64,000 nucleotides of DNA, taken from the NCBI RefSeq assembly GCF_900109115.1, contig NZ_FNYV01000002.1:186001-250000 (forward strand), in the 5' to 3' direction. Within the stretch, counting starts at the first letter, position 1, and each line of letters starts with the position of its first letter. The DNA is from Micromonospora phaseoli. GTDB taxonomy: Bacteria > Actinomycetota > Actinomycetes > Mycobacteriales > Micromonosporaceae. Position numbers and translations under genes: made by a program. Below are positions 26,565 to 34,318 of this stretch, piece after piece. The notes under the pieces are model-generated. The model searched no databases, had not been told where the DNA came from, and saw only the letters and a program-made list of their open reading frames with translations.

Positions 26565-28316
26565 ATGCCCCCACAGCTCCCTCATGCCGAGCCGGGCATG
26601 CCGGATACGAGGGGGCCGCTCTGGTACATCTGGTGGCTGGTCCGGTGCCAGCCGTGGCGGGTGCTGCGCGGCGGCCTGATCGGTACGGCCTGGATGCTCG
26701 GGTTGTCGATCCGGCCGTACCTCGTGGCCCGCGCCATCGACGACGGGCTACGTGCCGACGATTTCCGGGCATTGTCGTGGTGGGTGGCCGCGATCGTCGT
26801 CGCGGGGATCGGCCTGGCGTACCTGGGCATCATGCGGCACCGCACGATGACCTTCGTCCGGGAGGATGCCTCGGCCCGGTCCGCTGCCGTCCTGCTGCGT
26901 CACCTGTCCCGGATCGGTGCTGTGCTGCCACGCAGGCTCGCCGCCGGGGACGTCGCGACCGTCGGCGGTGCCGACATCACGCACACCTCGGCGGTGCTGA
27001 CGATGACCGGGCCGGGCGTCGGAGCGGTGATCGCGTACGCGTTCGTCGCCGTCGTACTGTGGTCGGTCTCCCCGCTGCTCGCGCTGTTCGTGCTGATCGG
27101 CGTGCCCGCGGTGGTCCTGGTCATCGGACCGCTGCTGCGCCGCCTCGAACGGGCCGAGTCGGTCTACCGCCATCAGCAGGGCATCCTCACCACCCGCGCC
27201 GCGGACATCGTGGCCGGACTACGCGTGCTCGCCGGGGTCGGTGGGCGGGGACTGTTCGCCCGCCGGTACGCGGCCGGCTCGCAGCGGCTGCTGACCGAGG
27301 GGTACCGGGTCGGCGCCGTGAACAGCTGGATCGAGGCGCTGACGATCGTCATCCCGGGGCTCTTCCTGGCCGCCGTGGTGTGGCTGGCGGCGCGGATGGC
27401 CGCGGCCGGCGACATCACGATCGGGCAGATGGTCGCCGTCTACGGGTACGTGGCGGTCCTCGTCGTGCCGGTGTGGTTCCTGCTCGAAGGCGGCTACCAG
27501 GTGATCCGGGGGCGTGTCGCCGCCCGCCGGATCATCGCGCTGCTCGAACTGACCCCCGACGACGCCGCTCCGCCGTCGCGGGCCGGCGGGACGGACGCCC
27601 GGCCCGCGCCGGAGCGCACCGCCGAACTGCACGATCCCGCCACCGGGCTGACCGTACCCGCCGGGCGGCTGCTCGCCGTCGCCGCCGACGACCCGGCCGA
27701 GGCCATCGCGCTGGCCGACCGCCTCGGGCGGTTCGTCGCCAGCGACGTGACCTGGGGCGGCGTACCGCTGACCGGGATCGCACTCGACGAGGTACGGGCT
27801 CGGATCCTCGTCGCCGACCACGACTCCTACCTCTTCGCCGGGACGCTGCGCGAGATCCTGGGTACCCGGCCCGGCATCAGCGACGCCGACATGGGTGCGG
27901 CCCTGCGTACGGCGTCGGCGGAGGACGTGGTCGACGCCCACGCGGAGGGACTCGCCATGCCGATCGGCACCCGGGCCCGGACTCTCTCCGGCGGCCAGCG
28001 GCAACGCGTACGCCTTGCCCGGGCCCTGCTCGCCGAGCCCGACGTGCTGATCCTCGTCGACCCGACATCGGCCGTGGACGCGCACACCGAGGAGCGCGTC
28101 GCGCAGCGCCTGCGAGCGGCGCGGGCTGGGCGAACCACGATCATGCTGACCACGTCACCGCTGCTGCTCGGGCGCGCTGATCTGGTCGCGCACCTGCGCG
28201 AGGGCCGGATCGTGGCCGGCGGCAGCCACGTCGAGCTGCTCGAACAGGACCCGAGCTACCGGGCCCTGGTGTCCCGCGACGGCGAGTCCGCCGACGCCGA
28301 CGGGTCGCTGCGGTGA
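26565..28316 (+). CDS. ABC exporter half-transporter with degenerate ATPase site (LSGGQ donor)
   Basis: A 583-residue half-transporter: N-terminal six-TM exporter domain (about 20-310), then an ATPase domain. The ATPase keeps the signature LSGGQRQRVRLARALL and the D-loop SAVD, but Walker A is gone (the P-loop position reads LAVAADDPAEAI, with no GKS/T). The Walker B region is LILVDPTSAVD, without the normal DE pair, and the H-loop His is replaced (MLTTSPLLL). It cannot bind ATP conventionally by itself. The next gene, overlapping by 4 nt, encodes the complementary half with Walker A/B and H-loop intact but a degraded signature. Confidence 0.88.
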   Translation: MPPQLPHAEPGMPDTRGPLWYIWWLVRCQPWRVLRGGLIGTAWMLGLSIRPYLVARAIDDGLRADDFRALSWWVAAIVVAGIGLAYLGIMRHRTMTFVREDASARSAAVLLRHLSRIGAVLPRRLAAGDVATVGGADITHTSAVLTMTGPGVGAVIAYAFVAVVLWSVSPLLALFVLIGVPAVVLVIGPLLRRLERAESVYRHQQGILTTRAADIVAGLRVLAGVGGRGLFARRYAAGSQRLLTEGYRVGAVNSWIEALTIVIPGLFLAAVVWLAARMAAAGDITIGQMVAVYGYVAVLVVPVWFLLEGGYQVIRGRVAARRIIALLELTPDDAAPPSRAGGTDARPAPERTAELHDPATGLTVPAGRLLAVAADDPAEAIALADRLGRFVASDVTWGGVPLTGIALDEVRARILVADHDSYLFAGTLREILGTRPGISDADMGAALRTASAEDVVDAHAEGLAMPIGTRARTLSGGQRQRVRLARALLAEPDVLILVDPTSAVDAHTEERVAQRLRAARAGRTTIMLTTSPLLLGRADLVAHLREGRIVAGGSHVELLEQDPSYRALVSRDGESADADGSLR

Positions 28317-30076
28317 GCGGGCTACCAGTCGCGGACGGGAAGGTCGTCCGTCGGTCCGCACTGGACCTCATCGCCGTGGACCGCCGCGCGGTCGCCGTCG
28401 TGCTGGTGCTGCACGGCGCTGCCGCTGTGGCCGGGCTCGCCGCGCCGTGGCTGTTGGGCAGGATCGTGGACGAGGTCGCCGCCGGTACCGGTGCCGCCGC
28501 CGTGGACCGCCTGGCGCTCGCGATCGGCGGCTGCGTGCTGGCCCAGGGGCTGCTCACCCGCTACGCCCAGTACGCCGGCCACCGCTTCGGCGAACGGGCC
28601 GTCGCCCGGCTGCGCGAGGGGTTCGTCTCACGGGCGCTCGACCTGCCCATCTCCGTCGTCGAGCGGGCCGGCACCGGCGAGCTTGCCACCCGCAGCTCGG
28701 TCGACGTGACGACCGTCGGGACCACCGTCCGTGAGGTGGTGCCCGTCATGGTCATCGCCTCGGCACAGCTGTCGCTCCTGTTCGGCGCGATCTTCCTGCT
28801 GCACCCGCTGCTCGGCCTGGTCGCGTTGACCGGGCTACCGACCATCTTCGCGGTCACCCGCTGGTACCTGCGTCGTGCCCGGCCGGCGTACCTCGCCGAG
28901 GGGGCCGCGACCGCCGAGTTGACCGACGCGCTGACCACGACCGCGGAGGGTGCCCGCACCGTCGAGGCGCTTCGCCTCGGCGCCGACCGCGTCGCGTACG
29001 GCAGGCAGCGCATCGCCCGGGTGTGGGCCACCCGCCGGGCGACCCTGGCGCTGCGGTCGGTCTTCTTCCCGGTGGTGGAGGCGAGCTACGCGCTCCCGAT
29101 CGCCGTGGTGCTGCTGTTCGGTGGGTTCTACCTGAGCAGTGGGATGGTGACGCTCGGCGAGGTGGTCGCCGCCGCGCTCTACCTCCAGCAGGCGATCGAG
29201 CCCCTGGACCGGCTGTTGCAGTGGATGGAGCAGGCCCAACGCGGCCTCGCGTCGTTTGCCCGCGTGCTCGGTGTCGGGCAGCAGACCGGGTCCGGGTCTG
29301 CCACCCCGGTCGCCCCCGGAGCACCGCAACCGCGCGTCCCGGCGCCAGCCCGGTCCGGGCGGCTCGTCGTGCGCGGCGCACGATTCTCGTACGCCGATGG
29401 CCACGATGTGCTGCACGGCATCGACCTGGAGGTGCGCCCTGGCGAACGGCTCGCCATCGTCGGCCCGTCGGGCGCGGGGAAGTCCACCCTCGCCCGGCTG
29501 CTCGCCGGGATCGACGCGCCCCGCGAGGGCGTGGTGAGCCTCGACGGCCGCCCGGTCACCGACCTGGACCCGGCGGAGCGACGCCGCCAGATCGCGCTCG
29601 TCACCCAGGAGCACCACGTCTTCATCGGCTCGCTGCGCGACAACCTAGCCTTCGCCGCACCCGCCGCGTCCGACGAACAGATGCGCGCCGCCCTGGTCGC
29701 CGTGAGCGCCGACTGGTACGCCGACCTGCCCGACGGACTCGACACCCAGCTCGGTGACGGCGCCCGCGAACTCGGTGCCGCCGACGCCCAGCAGCTCGCG
29801 CTGGCCAGGCTCGTGCTGGCCGACCCGCACACCCTGATCCTCGACGAGGCGACCGCCGCGCTCGACCCGACCACCGCCCGACGCACCGAGCGGGCGCTCG
29901 CCGCCGTGGTCACCGGGCGTACCGTCATCGCCATCGCGCACCGGCTCAACACCGCGCACGACGCCGATCGGGTGGCGGTACTCGAAGACGGCCGGATCAC
30001 CGAGCTCGGCAACCACGACGACCTCGTTCGCGCCGGTGGCGCCTACGCCGCCCTCTGGCACTCCTGGCACGGGTAG
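28313..30076 (+). CDS. ABC exporter half-transporter with active Walker motifs and degenerate signature
   Basis: A 587-residue half-transporter with a six-TM domain and an ATPase domain carrying Walker A GPSGAGKST, Q-loop LVTQEHH, Walker B LILDEATAALD with the catalytic Glu, and the H-loop IAHRLNT. The signature position reads LGAADAQQLALARL instead of LSGGQ. It starts at a GTG overlapping the preceding stop (GTGA). The two halves must heterodimerise; only the composite site made from this Walker A/B and the partner's LSGGQ would be catalytic. Substrate unknown (drug, peptide or lipid). Confidence 0.9.
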   Translation: MSGLPVADGKVVRRSALDLIAVDRRAVAVVLVLHGAAAVAGLAAPWLLGRIVDEVAAGTGAAAVDRLALAIGGCVLAQGLLTRYAQYAGHRFGERAVARLREGFVSRALDLPISVVERAGTGELATRSSVDVTTVGTTVREVVPVMVIASAQLSLLFGAIFLLHPLLGLVALTGLPTIFAVTRWYLRRARPAYLAEGAATAELTDALTTTAEGARTVEALRLGADRVAYGRQRIARVWATRRATLALRSVFFPVVEASYALPIAVVLLFGGFYLSSGMVTLGEVVAAALYLQQAIEPLDRLLQWMEQAQRGLASFARVLGVGQQTGSGSATPVAPGAPQPRVPAPARSGRLVVRGARFSYADGHDVLHGIDLEVRPGERLAIVGPSGAGKSTLARLLAGIDAPREGVVSLDGRPVTDLDPAERRRQIALVTQEHHVFIGSLRDNLAFAAPAASDEQMRAALVAVSADWYADLPDGLDTQLGDGARELGAADAQQLALARLVLADPHTLILDEATAALDPTTARRTERALAAVVTGRTVIAIAHRLNTAHDADRVAVLEDGRITELGNHDDLVRAGGAYAALWHSWHG

Positions 30077-30319
30077 GCCGGCACCGGCGTGCCTCGTTGA
30101 GCAGCGCGACCGCCCCGGCTTGTCGCCGCTCACCTGAACGTCGTCGTCCCCGTTCGGCCTCGGGGTGGAGAAGCACTTCTGGTCACGAGCGACCCTCCGT
30201 CAGGTCTCCGAGCGCCCTACCGACAGGGGCTGCGGAAGGGTGTTCATGTTGGATAGTGTCTGCCTCGCCACGAAACGTAGCTGACGCCAGCGCCACGCAC
30301 AGTGGACCGGAAGGACGGC

Positions 30320-30583
30320 ATGGCCAGCATCGAGCAAGTCAAGGCCGAGCTTGCCCAGGCAGCCGAGCAGTGCAACGCGACGACGAACCAGATCCGAGCC
30401 GCCATCGAGGGCACCGAACAGGTGATCTCCCGGCTACGTGCGGTCGCGGCCGGCACCGGGCATCCCGCGATCTCCGAGGCCATCGCGCGGGCCGAGCAGA
30501 GCAAGCAGCGGCTGATCGAGGCGACGACCGTCCTCCAGGGCAGCACCCAGGCAGCCCGGCAGTACATCAGCATCCTTGGCTGA
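30320..30583 (+). CDS. Small helical protein, paralogue 1 of a three-member operon
   Basis: An 87-residue, entirely helical protein without signal peptide. Landmarks are IEQVKAEL at the N-terminus, GTGHPAISEAI at 45-55 between two predicted long helices, and AARQYISILG at the end. ATG 30320 has GGAAGGA upstream; the GTG at 30302 is less likely. The size, two-helix layout and clustering recall WXG100/ESAT-6-type proteins, although there is no WxG. I do not recognise the family with certainty. The next gene starts 3 nt after the stop. The upstream region 30077-30319 holds the promoter but no gene I can support. Confidence 0.8.
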   Translation: MASIEQVKAELAQAAEQCNATTNQIRAAIEGTEQVISRLRAVAAGTGHPAISEAIARAEQSKQRLIEATTVLQGSTQAARQYISILG

Positions 30584-30586
30584 CCC

Positions 30587-30847
30587 GTGAGCATCAGCGA
30601 CGTCAAGGCGGCCCTCGGCGAAGCGGACCAACTCCTCGACCAGGGCAAGACCACGATCGAAGGCGTCGGCGCGGCCCTGGACGAGGTCTCCGGGCTCGTG
30701 CTCGCCACCCTGCACGACACCCGCCGAGCCGAGGCAGAACAGGCGCGCAAGGCCATCACCGACGCGATACGCGAGGTCGAGTTGACCCTGCGGACCATCG
30801 CTGCCGCACAGGACAACGGCAACGCGTACCGGCAAGTGCTGGGATGA
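30587..30847 (+). CDS. Small helical protein, paralogue 2
   Basis: An 86-residue helical protein from GTG 30587. ISDVKAAL at the N-terminus and NAYRQVLG at the C-terminus line up with IEQVKAEL and RQYISILG of paralogue 1, with the Tyr at 81 against 82. The central HPA turn is not conserved (LHDTRRAEAEQ). Two long helices are predicted and there is no signal peptide. Stop overlaps the next start by 4 nt (ATGA). Confidence 0.8.
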   Translation: MSISDVKAALGEADQLLDQGKTTIEGVGAALDEVSGLVLATLHDTRRAEAEQARKAITDAIREVELTLRTIAAAQDNGNAYRQVLG

Positions 30848-31500
30848 GCAGCCTGCTCGCCCAGGTCGTTGCCCAACTCAAGTCCGCCGTGGACCAACTG
30901 GACAACCTCGCGGTACGCGCAACACGCGCCGCAAGCGACGTCGCCGAGGCGAACGCCCGCTACACGGACGTCGGCAGCGGCTCCAATCACCCGGCGCTCC
31001 GCGCGGCGGTGACCCACAGCCGCACCGGTGTCGACAAGGCACACCGGCTCGCCCGGCTCAACAGCGAAGCCGCCCGGAATGTCGCCGCCTACCTGAACGC
31101 CATCGCCCCCGGGTCGGTGCCGCAATCAGCCTCGCCGTCCGGGCCACCGTCCGGCGAAGAGTTGATGGCCGACAGCGACCGACGCAACCGCTCCCACACA
31201 AGGGTGGGCGGGTTCCTCAATCGCTCCCTTCGAAAGGCCGACGACGCGCAGGACCTGGCATCATCCGCAACCGAGGCGCTTCAGCAGGGGGCCAAGGCCC
31301 TGCGTGACATGAACGGCCCCTCCGGCACCCAATCAGCCGGCACCGCCACCCCAAGCGCCCCGGGACCTACGCCACGGCCGAAGATAGACGGGGCAGAGGC
31401 CGCAGGCAATCTGGTGGTGGTCGGCCTGCTGGTTGGCGTGGCAACGCATCGGGCCACCAGATTGATCCGCAGTTGGACAGCGAGGGGACGACAGAAATGA
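30844..31500 (+). CDS. Helical protein, paralogue 3 fused to a C-terminal membrane segment
   Basis: A 218-residue protein. Residues 1-90 repeat the operon's domain: GSGSNHPALRAAV (44-56) and EAARNVAAYLNAIAPG (75-90) match paralogue 1 at almost identical positions. A hydrophilic Ser/Pro/Arg-rich stretch and another helical segment follow. Near the C-terminus is a hydrophobic run (AAGNLVVVGLLVGVATHR) ending in Arg-rich residues, a likely tail anchor. ATG 30844 overlaps the preceding stop. It could tether the other two proteins at the membrane (inference). Confidence 0.8.
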   Translation: MSSLLAQVVAQLKSAVDQLDNLAVRATRAASDVAEANARYTDVGSGSNHPALRAAVTHSRTGVDKAHRLARLNSEAARNVAAYLNAIAPGSVPQSASPSGPPSGEELMADSDRRNRSHTRVGGFLNRSLRKADDAQDLASSATEALQQGAKALRDMNGPSGTQSAGTATPSAPGPTPRPKIDGAEAAGNLVVVGLLVGVATHRATRLIRSWTARGRQK

Positions 31501-31925
31501 ACGAAAAGCCGCTCCGCGACCTGATCCGGGCTCTGGCAAAGGCTGATTGGGATGCTGTCGATGCTCTGGTAGTCGAGATCGGTCAGCAGGGCCTGGCGAA
31601 CGGCCTGCGGGTCATCGGGGCAGCCTTCGCCCTCGCAGTCAACCGACGCTTCGGCCCGGAGACCACCCCGACCGACGTGGCCCAGTGGGTCGCCGGAATC
31701 CGCGCGCAGTACCAAGGAAACGACCCCCTGCCCACTCTCGAAATGGAGGGCCTCATTCGAGCCGCTCTCGGCGAGCCGGAACTGGTCGACACGATCGCCC
31801 CGGAAACCGCGCTCGGAGCCGAGCTCCTCATGCTTGGTCAGATCATCCTGGAAGAGAATCTGAGCGCGACGGAGCTCGACGAGTTCGTGGCCGAGGCAGA
31901 GCAGCTCGCGGCGCAGCACCAGTAG
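31497..31925 (+). CDS. Hypothetical acidic helical protein, last gene of the four-gene operon
   Basis: A 142-residue acidic protein of unknown function, predicted helical and cytosolic. It has DLIRALAKADWDAVDALVVEIG at the N-terminus and a glutamate-rich C-terminal helix (SATELDEFVAEAEQLAAQHQ). ATG 31497 overlaps the preceding stop by 4 nt; an in-frame GTG-type start upstream lies within the preceding gene. No motif that I recognise. Confidence 0.75.
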   Translation: MNEKPLRDLIRALAKADWDAVDALVVEIGQQGLANGLRVIGAAFALAVNRRFGPETTPTDVAQWVAGIRAQYQGNDPLPTLEMEGLIRAALGEPELVDTIAPETALGAELLMLGQIILEENLSATELDEFVAEAEQLAAQHQ

Positions 31926-32017
31926 ACGCCAGGCAGCAGAGGTCGAAGCTCAGCCCCTCCGGCGAGAGCTTGGAGGCGAAGCAGGACGGCACCGACGTCA
32001 TCCACCCGAGGACAAAT

Positions 32018-32029
32018 TGTCAGTGGACA
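32018..32029. promoter_or_regulatory. TGTC-N4-GACA palindrome 1 (GntR operator candidate)
   Basis: TGTCAGTGGACA, followed by GTT. It lies 107 nt before the GntR start, just upstream of an AT-rich stretch with TATAAG (32054-32059) that could be a -10 element. Confidence 0.6.
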
Positions 32030-32111
32030 GTTAAGGCATACATGGTTAATCTATAAGATTTGCTTGACCCGGGGCCCGCTCCACCCCGCAACCGCGCCAC
32101 AAGTAGCCTTC

Positions 32112-32123
32112 TGTCAGACGACA
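32112..32123. promoter_or_regulatory. TGTC-N4-GACA palindrome 2 (GntR operator candidate)
   Basis: TGTCAGACGACA, again followed by GTT, as in copy 1 (shared pattern TGTCAGNNGACAGTT). It is immediately upstream of the GntR ribosome-binding site GGAG (32127-32130). Confidence 0.65.
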
Positions 32124-32135
32124 GTTGGAGATCCG

Positions 32136-32948
32136 GTGGACAACGCGAGCGACCAGACGAAGAAGCACAGCGCCGAATCCTTCGCCGCCGAACTCAGGCG
32201 CAGGATCAGGGAAGGCGTCAAGGGCTACGAGGCTGGCGCGAAACTCCCCACGCTGCGCGAGTTCGCCGCAGCGGAGATGGGCGTGGCGCGCGGCGTTGCT
32301 GAGAAGGCCATTGATCGGCTACGCGCTGAAGGGTTGATCGAGTCGCGCCGAGGTTCCGGCAGCTACGTCCGAGTTGGCCGAATCCCTCGCACCTCCCCCG
32401 GCCGACTGTCGCTGGAGCAATGGGGACGCGGGCTGTCGATCCAGGAGCACGACGCAGCGAACCCGCCGAAGGCAGTGGATGTTGAGGTGGGCAATGTGGT
32501 GCCGCCGTCGCATGTTGCCGAGGCGCTCGGCGTGCCGGCCGGCGGGCTGGTGCTGTCGAGGTATCGCCGGTATGTGCGGGACCGGCGCTCCATCCAGCTC
32601 GCCACCGCCTACCTTCCAACGGACTTGACCCGTGGGACTCGCATCGAACACACGGACACCGGACCGGGCGGGACGTTCGCCCGACTCGCCGAACTGGGAT
32701 TCGGGCCCACGAGGTTCGTGGAGCGGGTCATCAGCCGCGCGCCCACCCCGGAGGAGATCGACGGGGCGGACGGCCGCGACGGGTTGGGTCTGCGTCGAGA
32801 GGGGAGCCTGGTCTTCGAAATCACCAGGTACGCCTACGCGGCCGACCGATGCGTTGAGGTTTCGCTGATGGTGCTCGATGCCGAGGCGTACGAATTGGTG
32901 TATGCCTTCTCGGCCGAGGGATTCCACCCGGAGAACACTGTCAGCTGA
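32136..32948 (+). CDS. GntR family regulator with UTRA domain (HutC subfamily)
   Basis: A 270-residue regulator: N-terminal GntR winged helix (LPTLREFAAAEMGVARGVAEKAIDRLRAEGLIESRRGSGSYV) and a C-terminal UTRA effector domain (about residues 95-265). GTG 32136 has GGAG at 5-nt spacing; the frame is open upstream but crosses an operator. Related regulators (KorSA type) repress transfer genes of actinomycete integrative elements, and others sense sugars or amino acids. Three TGTC-N4-GACA palindromes bracket the gene, implying autoregulation and control of the next operon. Confidence 0.9.
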   Translation: MDNASDQTKKHSAESFAAELRRRIREGVKGYEAGAKLPTLREFAAAEMGVARGVAEKAIDRLRAEGLIESRRGSGSYVRVGRIPRTSPGRLSLEQWGRGLSIQEHDAANPPKAVDVEVGNVVPPSHVAEALGVPAGGLVLSRYRRYVRDRRSIQLATAYLPTDLTRGTRIEHTDTGPGGTFARLAELGFGPTRFVERVISRAPTPEEIDGADGRDGLGLRREGSLVFEITRYAYAADRCVEVSLMVLDAEAYELVYAFSAEGFHPENTVS

Positions 32949-32955
32949 ACACTTG

Positions 32956-32971
32956 ATTGTCTGCTGACAAT
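32956..32971. promoter_or_regulatory. TGTC-N4-GACA palindrome 3, upstream of the small membrane/XRE operon
   Basis: ATTGTCTGCTGACAAT: perfect 6-bp arms around a 4-nt centre, 8 nt after the GntR stop and 66 nt before the first possible start of the next operon. Confidence 0.65.
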
Positions 32972-33036
32972 CCGTCACGCTTAGTCCTGTTGGGATAGCC
33001 CCACACCGGTCTGGGCTCGTGATTGTCGAGGTAGTG

Positions 33037-33165
33037 ATGATGGTGCTAGGTGGTGTGTTGCTGGGGTTCCTGGCCGGGTTGTTCGCGTTCAGGGTGAAGT
33101 CGCGGTGGTGTCCGCGCTGCGGGGAGTCCACCGACGCCATGCCGCCGGTGCAGGGGGAACGGTGA
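33037..33165 (+). CDS. 42-residue membrane protein with a CPxC knuckle
   Basis: A tiny gene: ATG 33037 with GAGG at 5-nt spacing (an in-frame GTG at 33019 would add six residues). The product has one hydrophobic helix (MVLGGVLLGFLAGLFAF), a basic stop-transfer (RVKSRW), then CPRCGESTDAMPPVQGER, a half zinc-knuckle. The stop overlaps the GTG of the XRE gene (GTGA), so the two are translationally coupled. The Cys pair may bind metal as a dimer or bind the partner regulator; function unknown. Confidence 0.7.
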   Translation: MMVLGGVLLGFLAGLFAFRVKSRWCPRCGESTDAMPPVQGER

Positions 33166-34313
33166 ACCGTCCCCACCGACGCGACCACAACTCGGTACCG
33201 CTGGGGCGGCGGGTGGCCGAGCTGCGGGCCCACCGGGGGATGAGCCAGCAGACCTTCGCCGATCGGCTCGGCAAGTCGAAGAGCTGGGTCGACAAGGTCG
33301 AACGCGGCGTACGAAAGCTCGACCGTTACTCGGTGATCCGGGAGATCGCCGATGTCCTACGTCTCGATCCGGAAGTCCTCCTCGGGTCGCGCCAACCGCC
33401 ACCGACGGCACCAAGCCTGGACGGGGTCGACGCGGTCCGCGCCGCCCTCGCCTGCTACCAGCTTCGACCCCAACGAAGCGGCACAGCGGAGCAGGCCAGC
33501 AGGCAGGTCACGCACGCCTGGTTGACCTACCAGCACGCCCGCTACCCGCAACTCCTCAACGTTCTACCCGACCTGCTCGACGCGACCCACAGCACCCGCA
33601 GCCTGCTCGTGTCCAGCTACCGGATCACCGCCGCAGTGCTGGTCAAACTCGATCATGCGAACCTTGCCTGGCTCGCCGCCGATCGGGCCGTCACCGCCGC
33701 CGGGGGCGGCGCCACACTCACCGCGACCGCCACGATCGCCGTCGCCCAGGCCCTCCGGGCCCTCGGTCACCACCAGCTCGCGCTCACCGCCGCCCTGGCG
33801 GCGGCGGACACCGCAGACCACGACACCGTACGCGGAACTCTGTTCCTTCAGGCCGGACTCGCCGCCGCCGCCGACGGCGACCGCCGCAACACCCACGACC
33901 TGCTCGACCACGCCGCCACCCTCGCCGACCGCCGTACCAGTGAGCCCGACCCGCATTACACCGGCTTCGGGTCGGTCGCCGTCCAGCTGGCCCGGTCCCT
34001 CGCCGCTCACCTGCTCGGCGACGCCATCGAAGCCGTACAGCGGCACGAACACGCCGTCCGCAGCGACGGCTGGCGACGGCTGCCCCCCGAACACCGAGCC
34101 GCCCACCTCATCGGAGCCGCCCGCGCCTACCTCGACATCGGCGACCCCACCCGAGGCGGGCATGCGCTGCTCGACGCCGATCACACGGCCCCCGCCGAGG
34201 TCCGCAGCCGCCCGGTCGCCCGTACCCTCCTCGCCGAGATCATCCAACGCGGGCCGGCAGCGGCCGACGTGGCCCGACTGGCCACCATCGTCGGCCTGAC
34301 CCGACAGCCCTGA
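33162..34313 (+). CDS. XRE-family regulator with TPR-like C-terminal domain
   Basis: A 383-residue protein: HTH_XRE at about residues 14-72 (VAELRAHRGMSQQTFADRLGKSKSWVDKVERG), then a long Ala/Leu/His-rich helical array resembling tetratricopeptide repeats (for example LTATATIAVAQALRALGHHQLALTAALAAADTA). This layout is common in actinomycete regulators that sense peptides or partner proteins. GTG 33162 has AGGGGGA upstream and overlaps the small membrane gene. It is 5 nt from the eccB stop on the other strand. Confidence 0.85.
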   Translation: MNRPHRRDHNSVPLGRRVAELRAHRGMSQQTFADRLGKSKSWVDKVERGVRKLDRYSVIREIADVLRLDPEVLLGSRQPPPTAPSLDGVDAVRAALACYQLRPQRSGTAEQASRQVTHAWLTYQHARYPQLLNVLPDLLDATHSTRSLLVSSYRITAAVLVKLDHANLAWLAADRAVTAAGGGATLTATATIAVAQALRALGHHQLALTAALAAADTADHDTVRGTLFLQAGLAAAADGDRRNTHDLLDHAATLADRRTSEPDPHYTGFGSVAVQLARSLAAHLLGDAIEAVQRHEHAVRSDGWRRLPPEHRAAHLIGAARAYLDIGDPTRGGHALLDADHTAPAEVRSRPVARTLLAEIIQRGPAAADVARLATIVGLTRQP

Positions 34314-34318
34314 CCTAC

